DNA of 64,000 nt from Sclerotiophoma versabilis (GCA_012274445.1 JAAROD010000080.1:186001-250000); one strand, 5' to 3'; positions 22,270 through 34,013 are shown, counted from the stretch's first letter. Numbers and translations: made by a program. The notes: a model not told the origin generated them from the sequence alone.

Positions 22270-22941
22270 GTCCCTTTCAGCAAGACGATTTGACAGCTTG
22301 ATCAATCACGTACCATCAGAACCAGCAATCTCACCACACTGGGGACAAAGTGTAGTCGACTTGAGTCGCCTTACCAAAACATCAGCACGCTGATCCCTTC
22401 TACGTCTATCGCGCGAGGGGTTCAGCTGAATGGAACTCGTATTCGTGTTTTGCCCCAAACATATACTGGAACATGTCTGTCGCTCCAGATACGTCATCTT
22501 ACTCTAGACCATTCAGTGCCAATCATGAAATTAGACAGCAGAGTAAGTGCAGGGTAGTGCCGAGCAAAATGATCGTTTGAAGGATGATCGACATTCTGGA
22601 GACTGGCTGTGTATGTCCCATCATCTCTCATCCGCAGGAGGTGGGTGGCTGTGCTGCTCTATGGCCTTGGCATTGTGCTTTTTGCTTGTCGTGTAAGCAG
22701 CTCGTTGGTCAACTTTCAGCGCATGGAGTGTGGCTTAGATTTTAACAAGCCCCAGCTTTTCGTTGGCCCTGTTTAACAACCGCTCACTCTTTGCACGGCC
22801 CAAGCGGAGATCCCATCATGCGACATATTCTGTGTCTCTGACAGTTTGAAGCCACTACTTATTTCTATATTCCTAGCCTCTTTACCATAGTAACTATTAA
22901 CTCGCGGCGAAATTAATTCGAACCTTGTGGTAGTGCATGTC
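22270..22941. other. Gap between DUF6594 copy 1 and a small gene
   Basis: 670 bases with no convincing gene. The middle part (22620-22920) is AT-rich just before the small gene and probably contains its promoter. Confidence 0.4.
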
Positions 22942-23262
22942 ATGTCTCAGGTTACAAGGGCGGCCACTGTTCCTATAATGACTGATGGCCACGGGAATGT
23001 AAGTTCACCGACTCCTTGTATCAATGTACAGCTAACTCTACGACAGATGGTTACCAAATATGTGGCCGATGATTCCGTGTACATGCCATTCATTAAAAAG
23101 GATGATAATGGTATAACGAGACGCATGAAAGGACATTTTGTGGTCGCGAGAGTTCGCCCGAGTCGGATTGGCTTTTTCGAGTATCAGCTGAGAGTGAAAG
23201 ACACGCAAGAGTTGTATAACAATGGAGTATGGGTTCGAGAGCGCGATTTAAGAGCGAATTGA
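22942..23262 (+). CDS. Small 90-aa protein, SH3/Tudor-like look
   Basis: Two exons, 22942-22998 and 23047-23262, flank a 48-nt intron with GTAAGT, a GCTAAC branch site and a CAG acceptor. Because the intron is a multiple of three without a stop, the unspliced frame also stays open. The 90-residue product has a short leader and a beta-rich body with MVTKYVADDSVYMPF, GHFVVARVRPSR, FEYQLRVKD and a final GVWVRERDLRAN. This resembles small fungal SH3- or Tudor-like barrels ('keep V away ... YQL ... W/V E/R DL'), but I cannot name a family. It sits between the two DUF6594 genes on the same strand. Confidence 0.55.
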   Translation: MSQVTRAATVPIMTDGHGNVSSPTPCINVQLTLRQMVTKYVADDSVYMPFIKKDDNGITRRMKGHFVVARVRPSRIGFFEYQLRVKDTQELYNNGVWVRERDLRAN

Positions 23263-23409
23263 GGCTATGTTAATGGGCTACATAAGCGGGGTAACAGCGC
23301 TTATCCTTGAATCCTTCCATCCAGTTGCACCGCTGTCGTAGGCGCTGCATAGTCTTATTCGACCCTAATTCTCTTGCAACTCATAGCACGTTCTTCTCTA
23401 TTACTCGAG

Positions 23410-24625
23410 ATGGATCAAAGCACGGCTCAGGCAGACCAGCATGGGGTCTCAAAGCCACCTCGGACCCCCATTTCCTCGATACTGCAATGGTGCAAGAAAG
23501 AGACATGCGCCGACATGGAGAATCCAAATTTTAATTCCAATACAGTCAGTAACGAACAGCATCTACGCAATATCGATTTTGCTCAGACTGACGTGCGCGT
23601 ACGTATGTGTAGATTGCCGTCCAAAAGACACTAGGTTGAACTGAGTTCTCTGACTCTGAGGCTGTGCAGTTGACGAATGTCCGAATGGCTATCCTCGCTT
23701 AGCGGCATTTATGGGCAGCGACCAGAACATGATGCTCTACAGAGGGTTCACGACTGTCCATACGCGTTTGCTGTTGCATTTACAAACCGATATCCAAATG
23801 CTCGAAAGAGAACTCGACGAGCTTGATTTGATGCATGCTGGCGATAGAAGGCTGCATTCCTGGGATGTAGATGTAGCTAGATGCCGACGCGAAAAAGCTG
23901 AAGGCGATCGCACTCGCTATGACGTACTAGAGGAACTACGCGTGAAGGTTTCTCAATACGGTATGCGACTTGTCTTTAGAATGAGAGTGTTCTTGGCTGA
24001 TGTTGCCAGATGAGCTTATGATCAATATCAATACTCTCAACGCGTTCCAGCGTCCGACAGATCGAGCTTACAGGACAGTCAGGGCGTGGCTGTACAACAA
24101 CGCACCACTGGTTGCCGATGAGCAGGACTATATCCGGATCAAAGAAGACATCTATACACTGAGACGTGGAAGGGAAGGCTCTGCAATTGAGGACATTGTT
24201 GTCGATGCGCTTCATAAGCTTGACTGTCGTCCTCTTCGGGTAAGATGTGCAGCGCTATGGCACCCTCGACGTATACAAGAACTAAAATATCGTAGTGGTT
24301 GTTCGATTCGACTGAGCTTAACCGGAAGACTACCGACAACGCCGTTATATTTTACTCGCCACACCGGATCAAGTTGGTCGTCAACGCGTTCATCACGATG
24401 ACAATCCTCCTTCTTCTTGCAGCCCCAATATTCAGTTTGTATAAGCTGTCAAGGAAGAAGACAGAGCAGGCAACCTATGCTGCTATTGGTGTTTTGATGG
24501 CTTTCACCTTGGTCTTTGCTGGGACAATGTCAATATTAACCCATGCGAAGAGACACGAGACATTCGCTGCCAGCGCTGCATACTGCGCGGTGTTGATCGT
24601 CTTCATTGGCTCACAAACTGATTGA
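23410..24625 (+). CDS. DUF6594 protein, copy 2
   Basis: Four exons fit well: 23410-23602, 23670-23960, 24010-24239 and 24296-24625, with introns of 67, 49 and 56 nt; the product has 347 residues. Motifs follow copy 1: NGYPRLAAFMGSDQN, HLQTDIQMLERELDELD, VSQYDELMININTLNAFQRP across intron 2, and the membrane end FSLYKLSRKKTEQATYAAIG plus ETFAASAAYCAVLIVFIGS. Exon 2 is 291 nt in both copies and intron places agree, so the two genes arose by duplication, though the N-terminal exons differ strongly. The role is unknown; the C-terminal helices imply a membrane. Confidence 0.85.
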
Positions 24626-25199
24626 CCAACGGCATCTTGCGAGGAAGTTGCAGCTCGTCTCAGGTGGAGGAATTTCAAAGAAGAATAGATATTGTGCACG
24701 CGGAGTGCCCGGAGCCCTATCCCTGGGCCTTGTATCGACAACGCCGTGATAGTATTGCCTTGCCTGAACAACAGGATCGGTGGGCTAGTTATCGATACAG
24801 GCGATTGTTATAGGGCAAGCCTTGAGTGGCATGGGCGGCCATCCATACGACACAGTCTCGCTCAACAGACTATACACGGCCGGCAGGTTTCTCTTATGCC
24901 TTATGAGCATCCTGTGTACATACGAGATTCTTTATCTGGTTAGAGATAGATCGAATTTACTAGTGTTAGACCACTGATCGCTCCACGTTCGCATCATGTT
25001 CCATCAGCGCCAGTGCAAATTTCTGGCGAAGCTTGGGATAACTTTCGATTGTGTCGGTCAGCATGGAGCTTTGAGGATCAACAAGAAACGGAACCTTTAG
25101 TATAAGAGAAAATGAGCGTCTAAACATCATTGTACCTGCCCTTTATCAGACACACGCATTTTTTTCATTAGGAGAAAACCGAGCTAAGATCGAAATCTG
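24626..25199. other. Gap before the decayed DUF6594 copy
   Basis: 574 bases without a recognisable gene. They probably include the worn 5' part of the third DUF6594 copy, but I cannot align it by eye. Confidence 0.35.
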
Positions 25200-25850
25200 G
25201 AGTGAGAGATGCAAAGATGTCCTGCAAAGGAGAGGGCAAACAGGCACGGTGTGCAATGGTGGAGGATCTGCGCGTCAAGATCTGCCAGTATGGTCAGTAA
25301 AGGTCACATGTGACAGCACATCACATCAGACTGACCGACGCAGATGAGCTGATGTTCAATCAGAACGCCATCAATGGCTTCCAACGCGGGTCGAATCGTG
25401 ACTATAGAAACGTACGAGCCTAAATTAAGAACGATACTCGGCTGGTCTTTTCAGAAAAGGAGTACGCTCTTTGTAAAGATGATCTCTGGCGCTTAAGACG
25501 CGGGAGAGAAGGGACATCCTGCGGTGGCGCTATTGGGAACGCACTCAGGAAGTGCGAGTCTATCAGACTCGGTGGTCTGGTTCGGGTGAGAACCGGCAAC
25601 TATCTGATAGACCTGGTTTTGCCAACATTCTGGATAGTGGCTCTTTGATCCCAAAGGAATTATCTGAAAAACTTCTGAAAGCTCAATCCATTACTCCTCC
25701 CCAGCTCGTATAAACGAGGACAGCCAACGTTCTGATTGCAATCACTTCGGTCCTTATTGGCAATGCACAAGCTATCGACTAATAAGACGAAGAAGGTGAC
25801 CTATGCGCTGTTCTAGTCGTCTTCATTGGTTCAACAACGCAGTAGCAATA
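25200..25850 (+). pseudogene. DUF6594 copy 3, decayed
   Basis: A third copy can be followed in pieces. VEDLRVKICQYG is followed by an intron (GTCAGT to ACGCAG at about 25293-25343), then DELMFNQNAINGFQRGSNRDYRNV, a stop (TAA at about 25423), EKEYALCKDDLWRLRRGREGT, and after a gap MHKLSTNKTKKVTYAL. A direct jump to VVFIGSTT follows, so the region coding for the last membrane helices and the AASAAYCAVL motif is deleted. Stops and frame changes rule out a working product. Order and strand equal those of the two intact copies. Confidence 0.75.
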
Positions 25851-26142
25851 TATGCAATGGTGAAAGAAGTATTATCACAGAGGTGTAGAGGGATTCTCGA
25901 AGAGGGGGCTTTATAGGTCACGAACGTTCGTTGCGCTATCCATCGTACCATCCTCGCTTCCTGACTCGCGGAGCGATCTCCGCAATCTCGAACTGGTTTG
26001 ATGATCGATGACCCATGCACACCGGATCCGCACCATGACGCGTGGCTACGCGGAGAAAATCAATTATTAAACACCAACATTTCCAAATGTACTGTCGAAG
26101 ATAGAGTTCAATTGAAAAATTCACCGGGCATTCAACACCGCA

Positions 26143-27501
26143 ATGGCGCAGAAAGACCAGGAACCAAGTCTTTTGATCATCGGCGCGGGTACTTTCGGCA
26201 CTTCCCTTGCTGTGCACGCCGCAAAATCCTATCGCGACGCCTCGAAGATTACAATAGTCGACCGCTGGTCGCCAGACGAACCAGTGCAAGACAAGAATGC
26301 CGCAGCGATAGATATCAATCGCATCATCCGGACTGACTACAGCTCACCTTTGTATTGCAACCTCGCTAACGAGGCTATCCACTTCTGGTTCTGGGGGATG
26401 GAGGTTCAGGGTCATTTCCATAAGGCTGGGTGGACCGTGTTCGACGGTCCTGACCAAAGCGAAGATTTCAGATCAGGGGTGTGTAAGACTTTTGAAGAGA
26501 GGGGATCGAATGTCATAAAAGAAGTCTATGCCAACGAACTGATTAAAGAGCATGATGTTTTGAAGGGCCTCAACGGCAACAGCTTAGGAAAGGGGTATTT
26601 TAATCCTGAGGCAGGGTGGGTAGATGCAGCAAGCGCGACAAAGGCTTATCTCAGGGTTGCCGAAAGCAGAGGCGTCAAGCGCTTGACGGGCGAAGTGGAA
26701 GAACTGTTGATACGCGATGATGAGGAAGGGTTAGCAGGTGTGAGGTTACAAGACGGAACCGTACTGAAAGCCGAAAAAGTCGTTATCGCAGCCGGTGCCT
26801 GGACTAGCACCCTGCTCTCGCCTCTCGAGGACAAGCTTGAGCTTGCAGATAAAGATCGAGTTGAGCGACAGGTCACCGCTGTCGGGCGTTTGTCGGCCTA
26901 CTACGACCTCAGTGAATCGGAGGCGAAGCACATGATGGACACAAAGCTTCCCATCGTGGTCATTGGAGGCGAAGTTGACATCATTCCTCCTTACTACCAC
27001 CTACCATCACTGAAGGTCAACGATATCAAGACCGAATTCACGAATACCGTCACCACAGCATCTGGGCGTCGAATCACTGCGCCGAGTAAGAAGAACCAGA
27101 TGCAAGTCCCAGCAAAGCTCATTCAGGAGAGTGAAGAGGTTATCAAGAATAGCATGCCAGAGTGGACAAAGAGCCGAAGTCCAGACCGATGGCGCATATG
27201 TTACGATGCGGTCACACCGACCGAAGATTGGGTGTTGTCCCAACACCCTGACGGTCGGTTGAAGAACACGTATATTGCAGTGGGCGGCAGTTTTCACTCA
27301 TACAAGTTCATGCCAAATGCAGGGACGTACATGCTCAATGTATTGAATGGAAAGAGCAATGGAGAAGAGAAAGATAGAGCGTGGAAGTGGAAAAGTGAAC
27401 AGGAGCTGAAAGAAAGAGGTGCGAAAGAATTTGGCAATAGCCCTCGAAACGGGGACAGAAGAGAGCTGAGAGACTTTGAGGAGGAGAAGGCAAAGCTGTA
27501 G
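26143..27501 (+). CDS. FAD amine oxidase, amadoriase/sarcosine-oxidase type
   Basis: Single-exon gene for a 452-residue flavoenzyme of the DAO/MSOX superfamily, close to fructosyl amino-acid oxidases, which cleave Amadori products or N-methyl amino acids and make H2O2. Visible are the FAD motif LLIIGAGTFGTSLAVHAA with the acidic ribose ligand in TIVDRW, INRIIRTDYSS, the second FAD motif KVVIAAGAWTS, RICYDAVTPTEDW with the Cys that binds FAD covalently in relatives, and GGSFHSYKFMPNAG. The protein ends in AKL, a C-terminal peroxisomal signal (PTS1), as expected for an H2O2 producer. There is a basic, charged extension of about 40 residues before the AKL. The exact substrate is not known. Confidence 0.88.
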   Translation: MAQKDQEPSLLIIGAGTFGTSLAVHAAKSYRDASKITIVDRWSPDEPVQDKNAAAIDINRIIRTDYSSPLYCNLANEAIHFWFWGMEVQGHFHKAGWTVFDGPDQSEDFRSGVCKTFEERGSNVIKEVYANELIKEHDVLKGLNGNSLGKGYFNPEAGWVDAASATKAYLRVAESRGVKRLTGEVEELLIRDDEEGLAGVRLQDGTVLKAEKVVIAAGAWTSTLLSPLEDKLELADKDRVERQVTAVGRLSAYYDLSESEAKHMMDTKLPIVVIGGEVDIIPPYYHLPSLKVNDIKTEFTNTVTTASGRRITAPSKKNQMQVPAKLIQESEEVIKNSMPEWTKSRSPDRWRICYDAVTPTEDWVLSQHPDGRLKNTYIAVGGSFHSYKFMPNAGTYMLNVLNGKSNGEEKDRAWKWKSEQELKERGAKEFGNSPRNGDRRELRDFEEEKAKL

Positions 27502-27572
27502 ATTTACGACAAGTATACCCAGGTCTGAGTTCCACTGGTCCGAGGACATCAAACCCAGATGACTCAGTCATC

Positions 27573-28425
27573 ATGCTCTCTGATGAAGACGACAGTAGCA
27601 GATCGCTGTCTTCTGCACCTGAAGATAACTCCGATGGTAGTGATGGCGCTGAGCTTGATGCGTCAGGTACAACGAGCCACGTACGCAGGCATGAGATTAT
27701 TACGACAGACGCCAATAGAAATAGGAACGCTACTTTCGAATCCACCCTTCACAATGGTATCAAACTCGTAGACTCCGGGATTCTCCCAGTGCAACCCACA
27801 GGTGTCACCAAGAGCGCAGCGACCTACGTTGTTCCCAACCCGACCGAGCACAAGATACCACGACGCAAGGACAAGAAATGGTTGCAAACCAGAACAAGTT
27901 TTCTTCACGTGGAAAAGATGAAAAGAGGTTTCGACGGCACGGCTTTTCTTTCGAATCTTGAAAGTGAATACGAATAGATGCTGCGGAAGCTACCTCACAA
28001 ACGACAAATCAAACATTGACCCTAACACCGTCAAATGGAGAGCCAAGTTCAACAAAGCCCTCACCCACATTCTTGGTCAGTGGCAAACAAAGCATGAAAA
28101 GAAGCCGAAGGCACTCTGGTCACAAGCTGAACGATACGCACTGTATCACAGCATTAGCCGGTGGTGCAAGGAGAACAGTGTGGACGCGTTTCCCCCAGAT
28201 GATCTAGTAAATCTCGCCAAGCAGGCTGCAGCTAAACTCAACGCAAAGTATTATGGTACCGAGCAGGATCCATATCGCAGTGTGGAAGCGGTGCGATCGC
28301 AAATCCAACACGGCGTGCATCAGAGAAGCGGTGAAATCACTCTCATCACACAATTAGCGAAGTGGGCTGTTGAGATGATAGAGAAAATTGAAAATAAAAC
28401 TAACGTTTCGAATGACGAACGATAG
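27573..28425 (+). CDS. Lineage-specific protein, 257 aa
   Basis: Two exons, 27573-27963 and 28043-28425, give 257 residues. The intron (79 nt) has donor GTGAAT, a CTAAC branch site and acceptor GAGAG; the donor and acceptor are not strong. The first half is Ser/Asp-rich and looks disordered (SDEDDSSRSLSSAPEDNSDG). The second half looks folded and helical: KFNKALTHILGQWQ, KALWSQAERYALYHSISRW, FPPDDLVNLAKQAAAKLN and a final helix. I do not recognise a family. It starts only 71 bases after the stop of the FAD oxidase gene on the same strand. Several other genes in this window (36.4, 42, 43-46 kb) have the same lysine- and acid-rich style. Confidence 0.5.
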
Positions 28426-30686
28426 TCAGAGCAAGCAATCCATATGGTGGAGATGTCGTAGGAAGGTGATCGAGAATACTATTATACTTATTTTGGCCCT
28501 TGCGTGTCCTCCGGCAACAGCATCGCGCAACGCCAAGGCCCTCTTTCTCAACACGATTGCAATGACGACTGATGACACCCAGATGAGCATTGTGCCAGAC
28601 CCAAACGACTGCAAGATACCGCCCCCAGAACCAGGCAGAGTTTGAATCCCAGCCAAATCCGACACCAGCTCTCACACATGGAGAAGGGACGATGGTGCAT
28701 ACTAGGAGATGACCCTTATTGTTAGAAAATTCGAAGTATCCACGAACAAGTACCTTGGTGGACGGCTAGGTCTTGAGCCAGAGAATCATGGGACCCCAAA
28801 TGATGAAGGTTGGATGAAGAAGTACAATGACGCCTTAGATACTTTCATCTACGATTGTCACTGCTTCGAAGCCTGAGATGAGGGGTCATGGGCGTCAACA
28901 AGGCTAGAGCGGCACTGTAGCCTGAGCGTGGCTTTACGATAGCTTTGGTAATTAAATGGTTGCTTGCCAGTGTCATCCGCGTTTGACCTATGAGGTTCTG
29001 AGCTAGTGACTGTAGGCATAACTTTGACAGCGACCTGATTAGCATGTAGAATGGTCTTGAACGTGTTGCTGGGATGCAGCCTCCCTCGGCATTCGAGATC
29101 GCTCTTACTTGTGAGGAGAAGTGGCTTCTGGGCAACACTAGCAAAGAAGAGGAGGTGGACCAGGGCGAACGAGATCGAGGTTCGCGAAAGCGCTCTCATT
29201 AGGTCTGGGGACTTGGAAACTTTTGCCAGTAGTGGTTACAACAATGATAAGGGACTTGTGATTAATAAAAGAGGTGAGGTCTTGGAGTTTGTGTCTCTTT
29301 AATAGAACAAAATCGAAACGATGCTCCAGTTGCATTGCTTGAGTGCCGGTGGTCTTGGCGCTGTATTCCACAAGCCCCTCAGCTCTTTCGTTCTACCCTA
29401 ACGTGTAAACAATCCCTCTTGTCACCTCAACCTGAATGGATCTCACCTCAAAATCACAACTGCAAAGTCAAAAGTCGTTCTTACATTGCATGGTGAATAC
29501 CGAGCGAAGTGGCTGAGGACTTCGAGCAGTCTATGGGTGTCCTGTCTGCTATTTGCGCGATCGTTAGGATGTATGCTGACTGTGAGTAGGGTTCCAGGGT
29601 ATATCCGCCCGTTATGAGAACATCTGAAGTACATCCTTGCATGAACTCGCAAGGCGCAACGCTTTCCACAGCGCTTCACCGAAAGAGGCTATGTGCACCC
29701 GAATGAACCGGACGCCCATCACGACCATCCATTCATATGCTCATGCATTCAAAGCTCGTAAACTTAACGTATCGACCCTCGACCGAACCATGCATGCATT
29801 TTGGAGTGTCCAACAAGGTGCACATCCCAACCTGAGCACTAAAATGGTACTCATGGGTAGCAACATGAGCTTGGTGTACCTTGGCTTTCGACCCTTGGCC
29901 TGAAGGTATCGAATCGCTTGTCGACGCGTCGTGTACGTATCGACGATGTGTCGTTGACAGTATTGTTTCTGACGTGACTGCCAATTTCCCCGCAATAAGC
30001 AGCTATCATCACGCGACACGACTCATTATCGCGTTTTTCTCGCAGCCCGTCCCTTGCCATCACAGCTGTTGGACACCATAGTCTACGTGGAAGATGTTAC
30101 TCACAGCGACCCTATCGCAACCGAAGCCGGCCGCGCAGCTGGGCTTTGTAAGGTTTGTGGTGTCGTGTGTTCCGACTCCAAAAGCGGTTGCCCACGGATG
30201 ATGGCACCCGAGTGGTTATCTCGACCTCGGCCGCTTCGGGCTAATCCGGCCAGTGACGTCTAGACCCGATGCTTGCCAACACCTCAAATGAGTACCCGTA
30301 TCGTCATGATAGGGTATATATGTCATGGGCTTCCCCACTTGCTGTGCCTCATAGGGCTTCGCATCCGCTGTCAGGACTGTTTCAAGATTGACACTCTTGG
30401 TTCGGCGATTTGTACCCGAAAACGATTACAAAGATTGACAAAAGAGCTGGACACTTAAACATGCCGACGCCGCCGTTTTCGCAGGATCGCCGAGACTGGC
30501 TCAGTGAGGTTTCTGGATTGTTCGCTAGCAAGAAGAAGCCGATCGCAAAGAATCAATTGAAGAGCACAAATTCGCTCACTCTCACGACTTCATCCTCAAG
30601 CTCATTCAGGTCTACATCGACCTACTCGCTCATTGGAAAACTGCGCAACTGATCAAGCCCACGCGACAAAACAAACGAATTGCACG
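28426..30686. other. Gap of 2.3 kb, one short frame
   Basis: No confident gene. A 55-codon frame with an ATG at 28709 and stop at 28876 reads like coding sequence (KFEVSTNKYLGGRLGLEPEN, then GWMKKYNDALDTFIYD) and may be the fragment of a lost gene. The last ~200 bases are the leader of the oxidoreductase gene at 30687. Confidence 0.35.
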
Positions 30687-31839
30687 ATGCCACCGCAGAA
30701 GATCAAACAATGGAAGTCTGGACAGGATGGTCTGGACAAGCTGTATATGGAAGAGGCGGACATCCCAACACCAGGCGAAAACGAGGTGCTCGTCGAAGTT
30801 CACTCGGTTTCGCTGAACTACAGGGACACTGAGGGTATGTCAGCACAACATGGGATTGATGCGACAAATCTGCTGACACCACATAGTCTGCATGGGCCTT
30901 TACAACCACCACAAGCAAGTTGAGCAACCTCCAGCCGTAGTACCCGGCAGCGATATGTGCGGCATCGTTGTCGCCGTAGGCCCTTCTTCCAATAACACAG
31001 ACGACCCATACAAGAACCCCGCCTTCGCCCTCAAAGAAGGCGACCGCGTCGTGTCGACTTTCGCGCAAACCCACATCACTGGTCAAGTGCAAGCGCGCGA
31101 CATGGCTAATGGCCTTGGCAATCCGCTCCCTGGGGTCTTGACACAGTACCGCATCTTCCCAACCTATGGCTTGCTCAAGGTACCCGAATATCTTTCCTTC
31201 GACCAGGCAGCATGCTTGCCCATTGCAGCGGTCACAGCGTGGATGAGCTTGAACTGCATGCGTCCTAAAGGGGAAATCATCGGTGCAGGCGAAACGGTCG
31301 TGTGCCAGGGTACCGGTGGTGTCTCGATCTCCGCAGCGCAAATCGCTAGCGCCGCAGGCGCAGAAGTCATCATCACATCTTCGTCTGACGAGAAGCTGGA
31401 ACGTGCGAAGAAACTTGGTGCGAAAGAGAGCATTAACTACCGCAACACGCCAGCTTGGGACGATGAGGTCTTGAAGTTGACGAACGACCGTGGCGCAGAT
31501 GTCGTCATTGAAGTCGGCGGTGCGCAGACCCTTCGCAAGTCCTTCGAAGCTGTTCGTTTCGGTGGACTGATCGCTTGCATCGGCTATCTTTCTGGCAAGC
31601 AAGATGCCGAGGGTGATAGGACGAACACCAACTTGCTGTGTCTGAAGAGGAACGTTACGCTCAAGGGCATAATAAACGGCCCGAGAGATGAGTTTGAGCG
31701 CATGCTCAAGTTCTACGATGAGAAGAAGATTAAGCCTGTCGTTGATAAGGTATGGAAGTTTGAGGAAGCGGATAAAGCATTGCAGTACCTCTTCAGCGGT
31801 GGGCATTTTGGAAAGGTCGTCGTCAAGGTGAAGGAGTGA
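30687..31839 (+). CDS. Zinc-free MDR oxidoreductase, quinone-reductase-like
   Basis: Two exons, 30687-30834 and 30887-31839, with a 52-nt intron, give 366 residues. It belongs to the medium-chain dehydrogenase/reductase superfamily: the GroES-like part has LVEVHSVSLNYRDTEVCMG and VVPGSDMCGIVVAVG, and the Rossmann part has VVCQGTGGVSISAAQIASAAGAE with a GTGGVS nucleotide motif. The Cys and His ligands of zinc alcohol dehydrogenases are absent at the start of the domain, so an NADPH-dependent quinone or enone reductase is more likely than an alcohol dehydrogenase. Its 3' end faces that of the multicopper oxidase, only 93 bases away. Confidence 0.85.
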
Positions 31840-31932
31840 ACATGACATGAGATCGATACCATGATCATCAAACAATATAAACATCAAGATACCACATTCC
31901 ACATTACGTCCCTAATCACTCCCAACGAAACA

Positions 31933-33816
31933 TCAGTTCTGGTATTGAGCAGGTACCTCAGGCCACTCATCCACCCCATCCAGTATCACCACCGCCATCC
32001 CTCCATCCAAATGACTCTGAATGTGACAATGCAACAGCCACGCTCCCGGATTCTCCACTTTGTACCGCACTGCTAACCACGTCGGCTTGTCAGCACTCGG
32101 CGGCGTCACAAATCCATCTCTGTAACTGGGATTCACCAGGTTGAACAGCTCTGGCCTCTCGGCTGCTGCAGTTGCGACGTCCGGCCATGTGAAGTTCCCC
32201 TCCCCAGCACCGAGGATGAAGACCCGGTTGCCGTGCTTATGGATTGGGTGCGGTGGTTGTGAGAGGTTGGGGACGAGGAAGACTAGGTCGACCCATGTGG
32301 AGTTCTTTGTTATGATGGTGGTGTTTCCGTCTCCGTTATTTAGTGTTGGAGGAGAATACAGAAGCGGTGCTGCATTGTCGAGATCCATGTGGTTGAATGG
32401 AGTCGCGTTGAGCGCCCATGTGTAACTGTTGACTACATTGCCTGTTGTGAGAAAGAAGGTTTGGGCTGGTGAGGGCGCCGGTTGCGGAAATTGTGGGGGA
32501 AACGGTCTCGTCGAGGCATGTTCTAGGACCGTCACGTTTAAAGAGACAGGAAGGCCGGCGCGGTTAGTGTACGGAGTGGATGAAAGTTGCAAGCTGGTGG
32601 CGTTTGTGTATGGGCCATGTGTGAGGCCGTATCCACCTCCGTGCTCGTTTGAAGGAGCGTAGGTGAAGAGCGCGGTAGTGTCTATGAGTTGCGCAAGGGC
32701 TAGAGACGCTACGCGGATGCCGAAATTGTTCTTGTTACCCGGGTTGGTGAGCTCTATGAAGATGGAGTATCGGTCTCCATTTGCCACGGTTAGGACATCG
32801 ACGCGCACGGGTTCGATGTAATGCCCATCTACAGCGTAGACCCACAGTGGGTGCTCGTCGATGCTAAAGGCGAACGTATCGATGCCGGCTGAGGAAATGA
32901 CGTCGAACGCGAGCCACTTCTTGCTTTGTGGGACTTTGATAGTTTCGCGACTCCCTTGGGTAGGGGTGCATGTTTCGAAGACTGATGGAGGGAGAACGGA
33001 AGGATTGATGGCTGAGCTGTTGCCAAAGAGAATTGGGAAGAGGGCTGGCGGGAAGCACCCTTTGTCAGTCAATTCCAAATTGGCCTGGGTTAGTACTGGT
33101 GCAATACTAGGGCTTGTGAATTGAGTAATCTCTTCTCGCGACCAGCAGGTGACAGCACCTTTGCCATTGATAAGCAATGAATCCATGCAAATGGCACTTT
33201 CGATACCAGAAGCTAGTTGATCAGCCCAGGTTTCCTCAGACGTTCGGTGGCGCCAATCAGACAGTAGGAGAGGAGTCACATTAGCCTCAGCCTCCTCGAG
33301 CAAGGCAATATCTGCAGAGGCAATCTTATCGAAAGGGTTAACAATCCCAGCCTTCGGCTTGATGACGATAGGAGCGTAGGCACCGTCATCGATCTGACCG
33401 CGACTGTGGGCATGGTAGAAATAACTGCCATACTGATTGGCATGCCATCTGTACTTGAAGGTTTCACCCGGCTGTATTGGTCGCTGAGTGAATCCAGGGA
33501 CACCGTCAGCCCAGGGTGTCTTTGTCTGGTGGATGCCTGCCGGTGTCAACTAGTCATGTCTGCTTTGGGTTTTGTAAGACGAACCATGGTAGTGCACACT
33601 TGAGTTGAATGGCATGTTATTCACGACATCAATTTCTACCCGGTCATCTTGTTGAATTTCCAGCAATGGACCAGGGTACTGCCCGTTGATGAAGATCATG
33701 TCCCTTTCGTAACCATCTGGCGACCCTTTTGCAAAAGTCAGCTCAAGGTTGAAGTGGCGTTGGCCAGCAGATGCTTTAGTTGCAAACAAGAGACACAGGA
33801 TAAGGGGTGACAACAT
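31933..33816 (-). CDS. Secreted multicopper oxidase (laccase / Abr1-like)
   Basis: Exons 33816-33585 and 33536-31933 (intron 48 nt) give 611 residues. A signal peptide is seen at 1-17 (MLSPLILCLLFATKASA). All four copper motifs are present: VHYHGIHQTKTPWADG (split by the intron), GSYFYHAHSRGQ, HPIHKHGNRVF and LLHCHIQSHLDGGM. The residue five places after the last His is Met, which in this family usually means a lower redox potential than laccases with Leu or Phe there. The protein oxidises phenols or similar compounds outside the cell; the HYHG first motif and the Met ligand resemble pigment oxidases of the Abr1 type. About eight N-x-S/T sites suggest glycosylation. It converges on the MDR enzyme. 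Confidence 0.9.
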
Positions 33817-34013
33817 CGCGAAGAATTACAAGCGAGCAGTGTGCGACGGGAAGCAACGGTAGACGAGCACAGGTGAGCTGCTTGTGCACAGCTTCCGTCG
33901 CTGACGGACGCTGTGCTTCTTGTACTCGAGCCATCTAGCCGGTGCTTGACCTTCGACCATCTTACAGAAGTTTATGTTAGTCGTGGCCGACGCCTTTGTT
34001 TGATGCAGATTGC

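Noticed and set aside
30703..31902. 399-codon minus-strand frame over the MDR gene
   Set aside because: Antisense of a well recognised enzyme; no motifs of its own.
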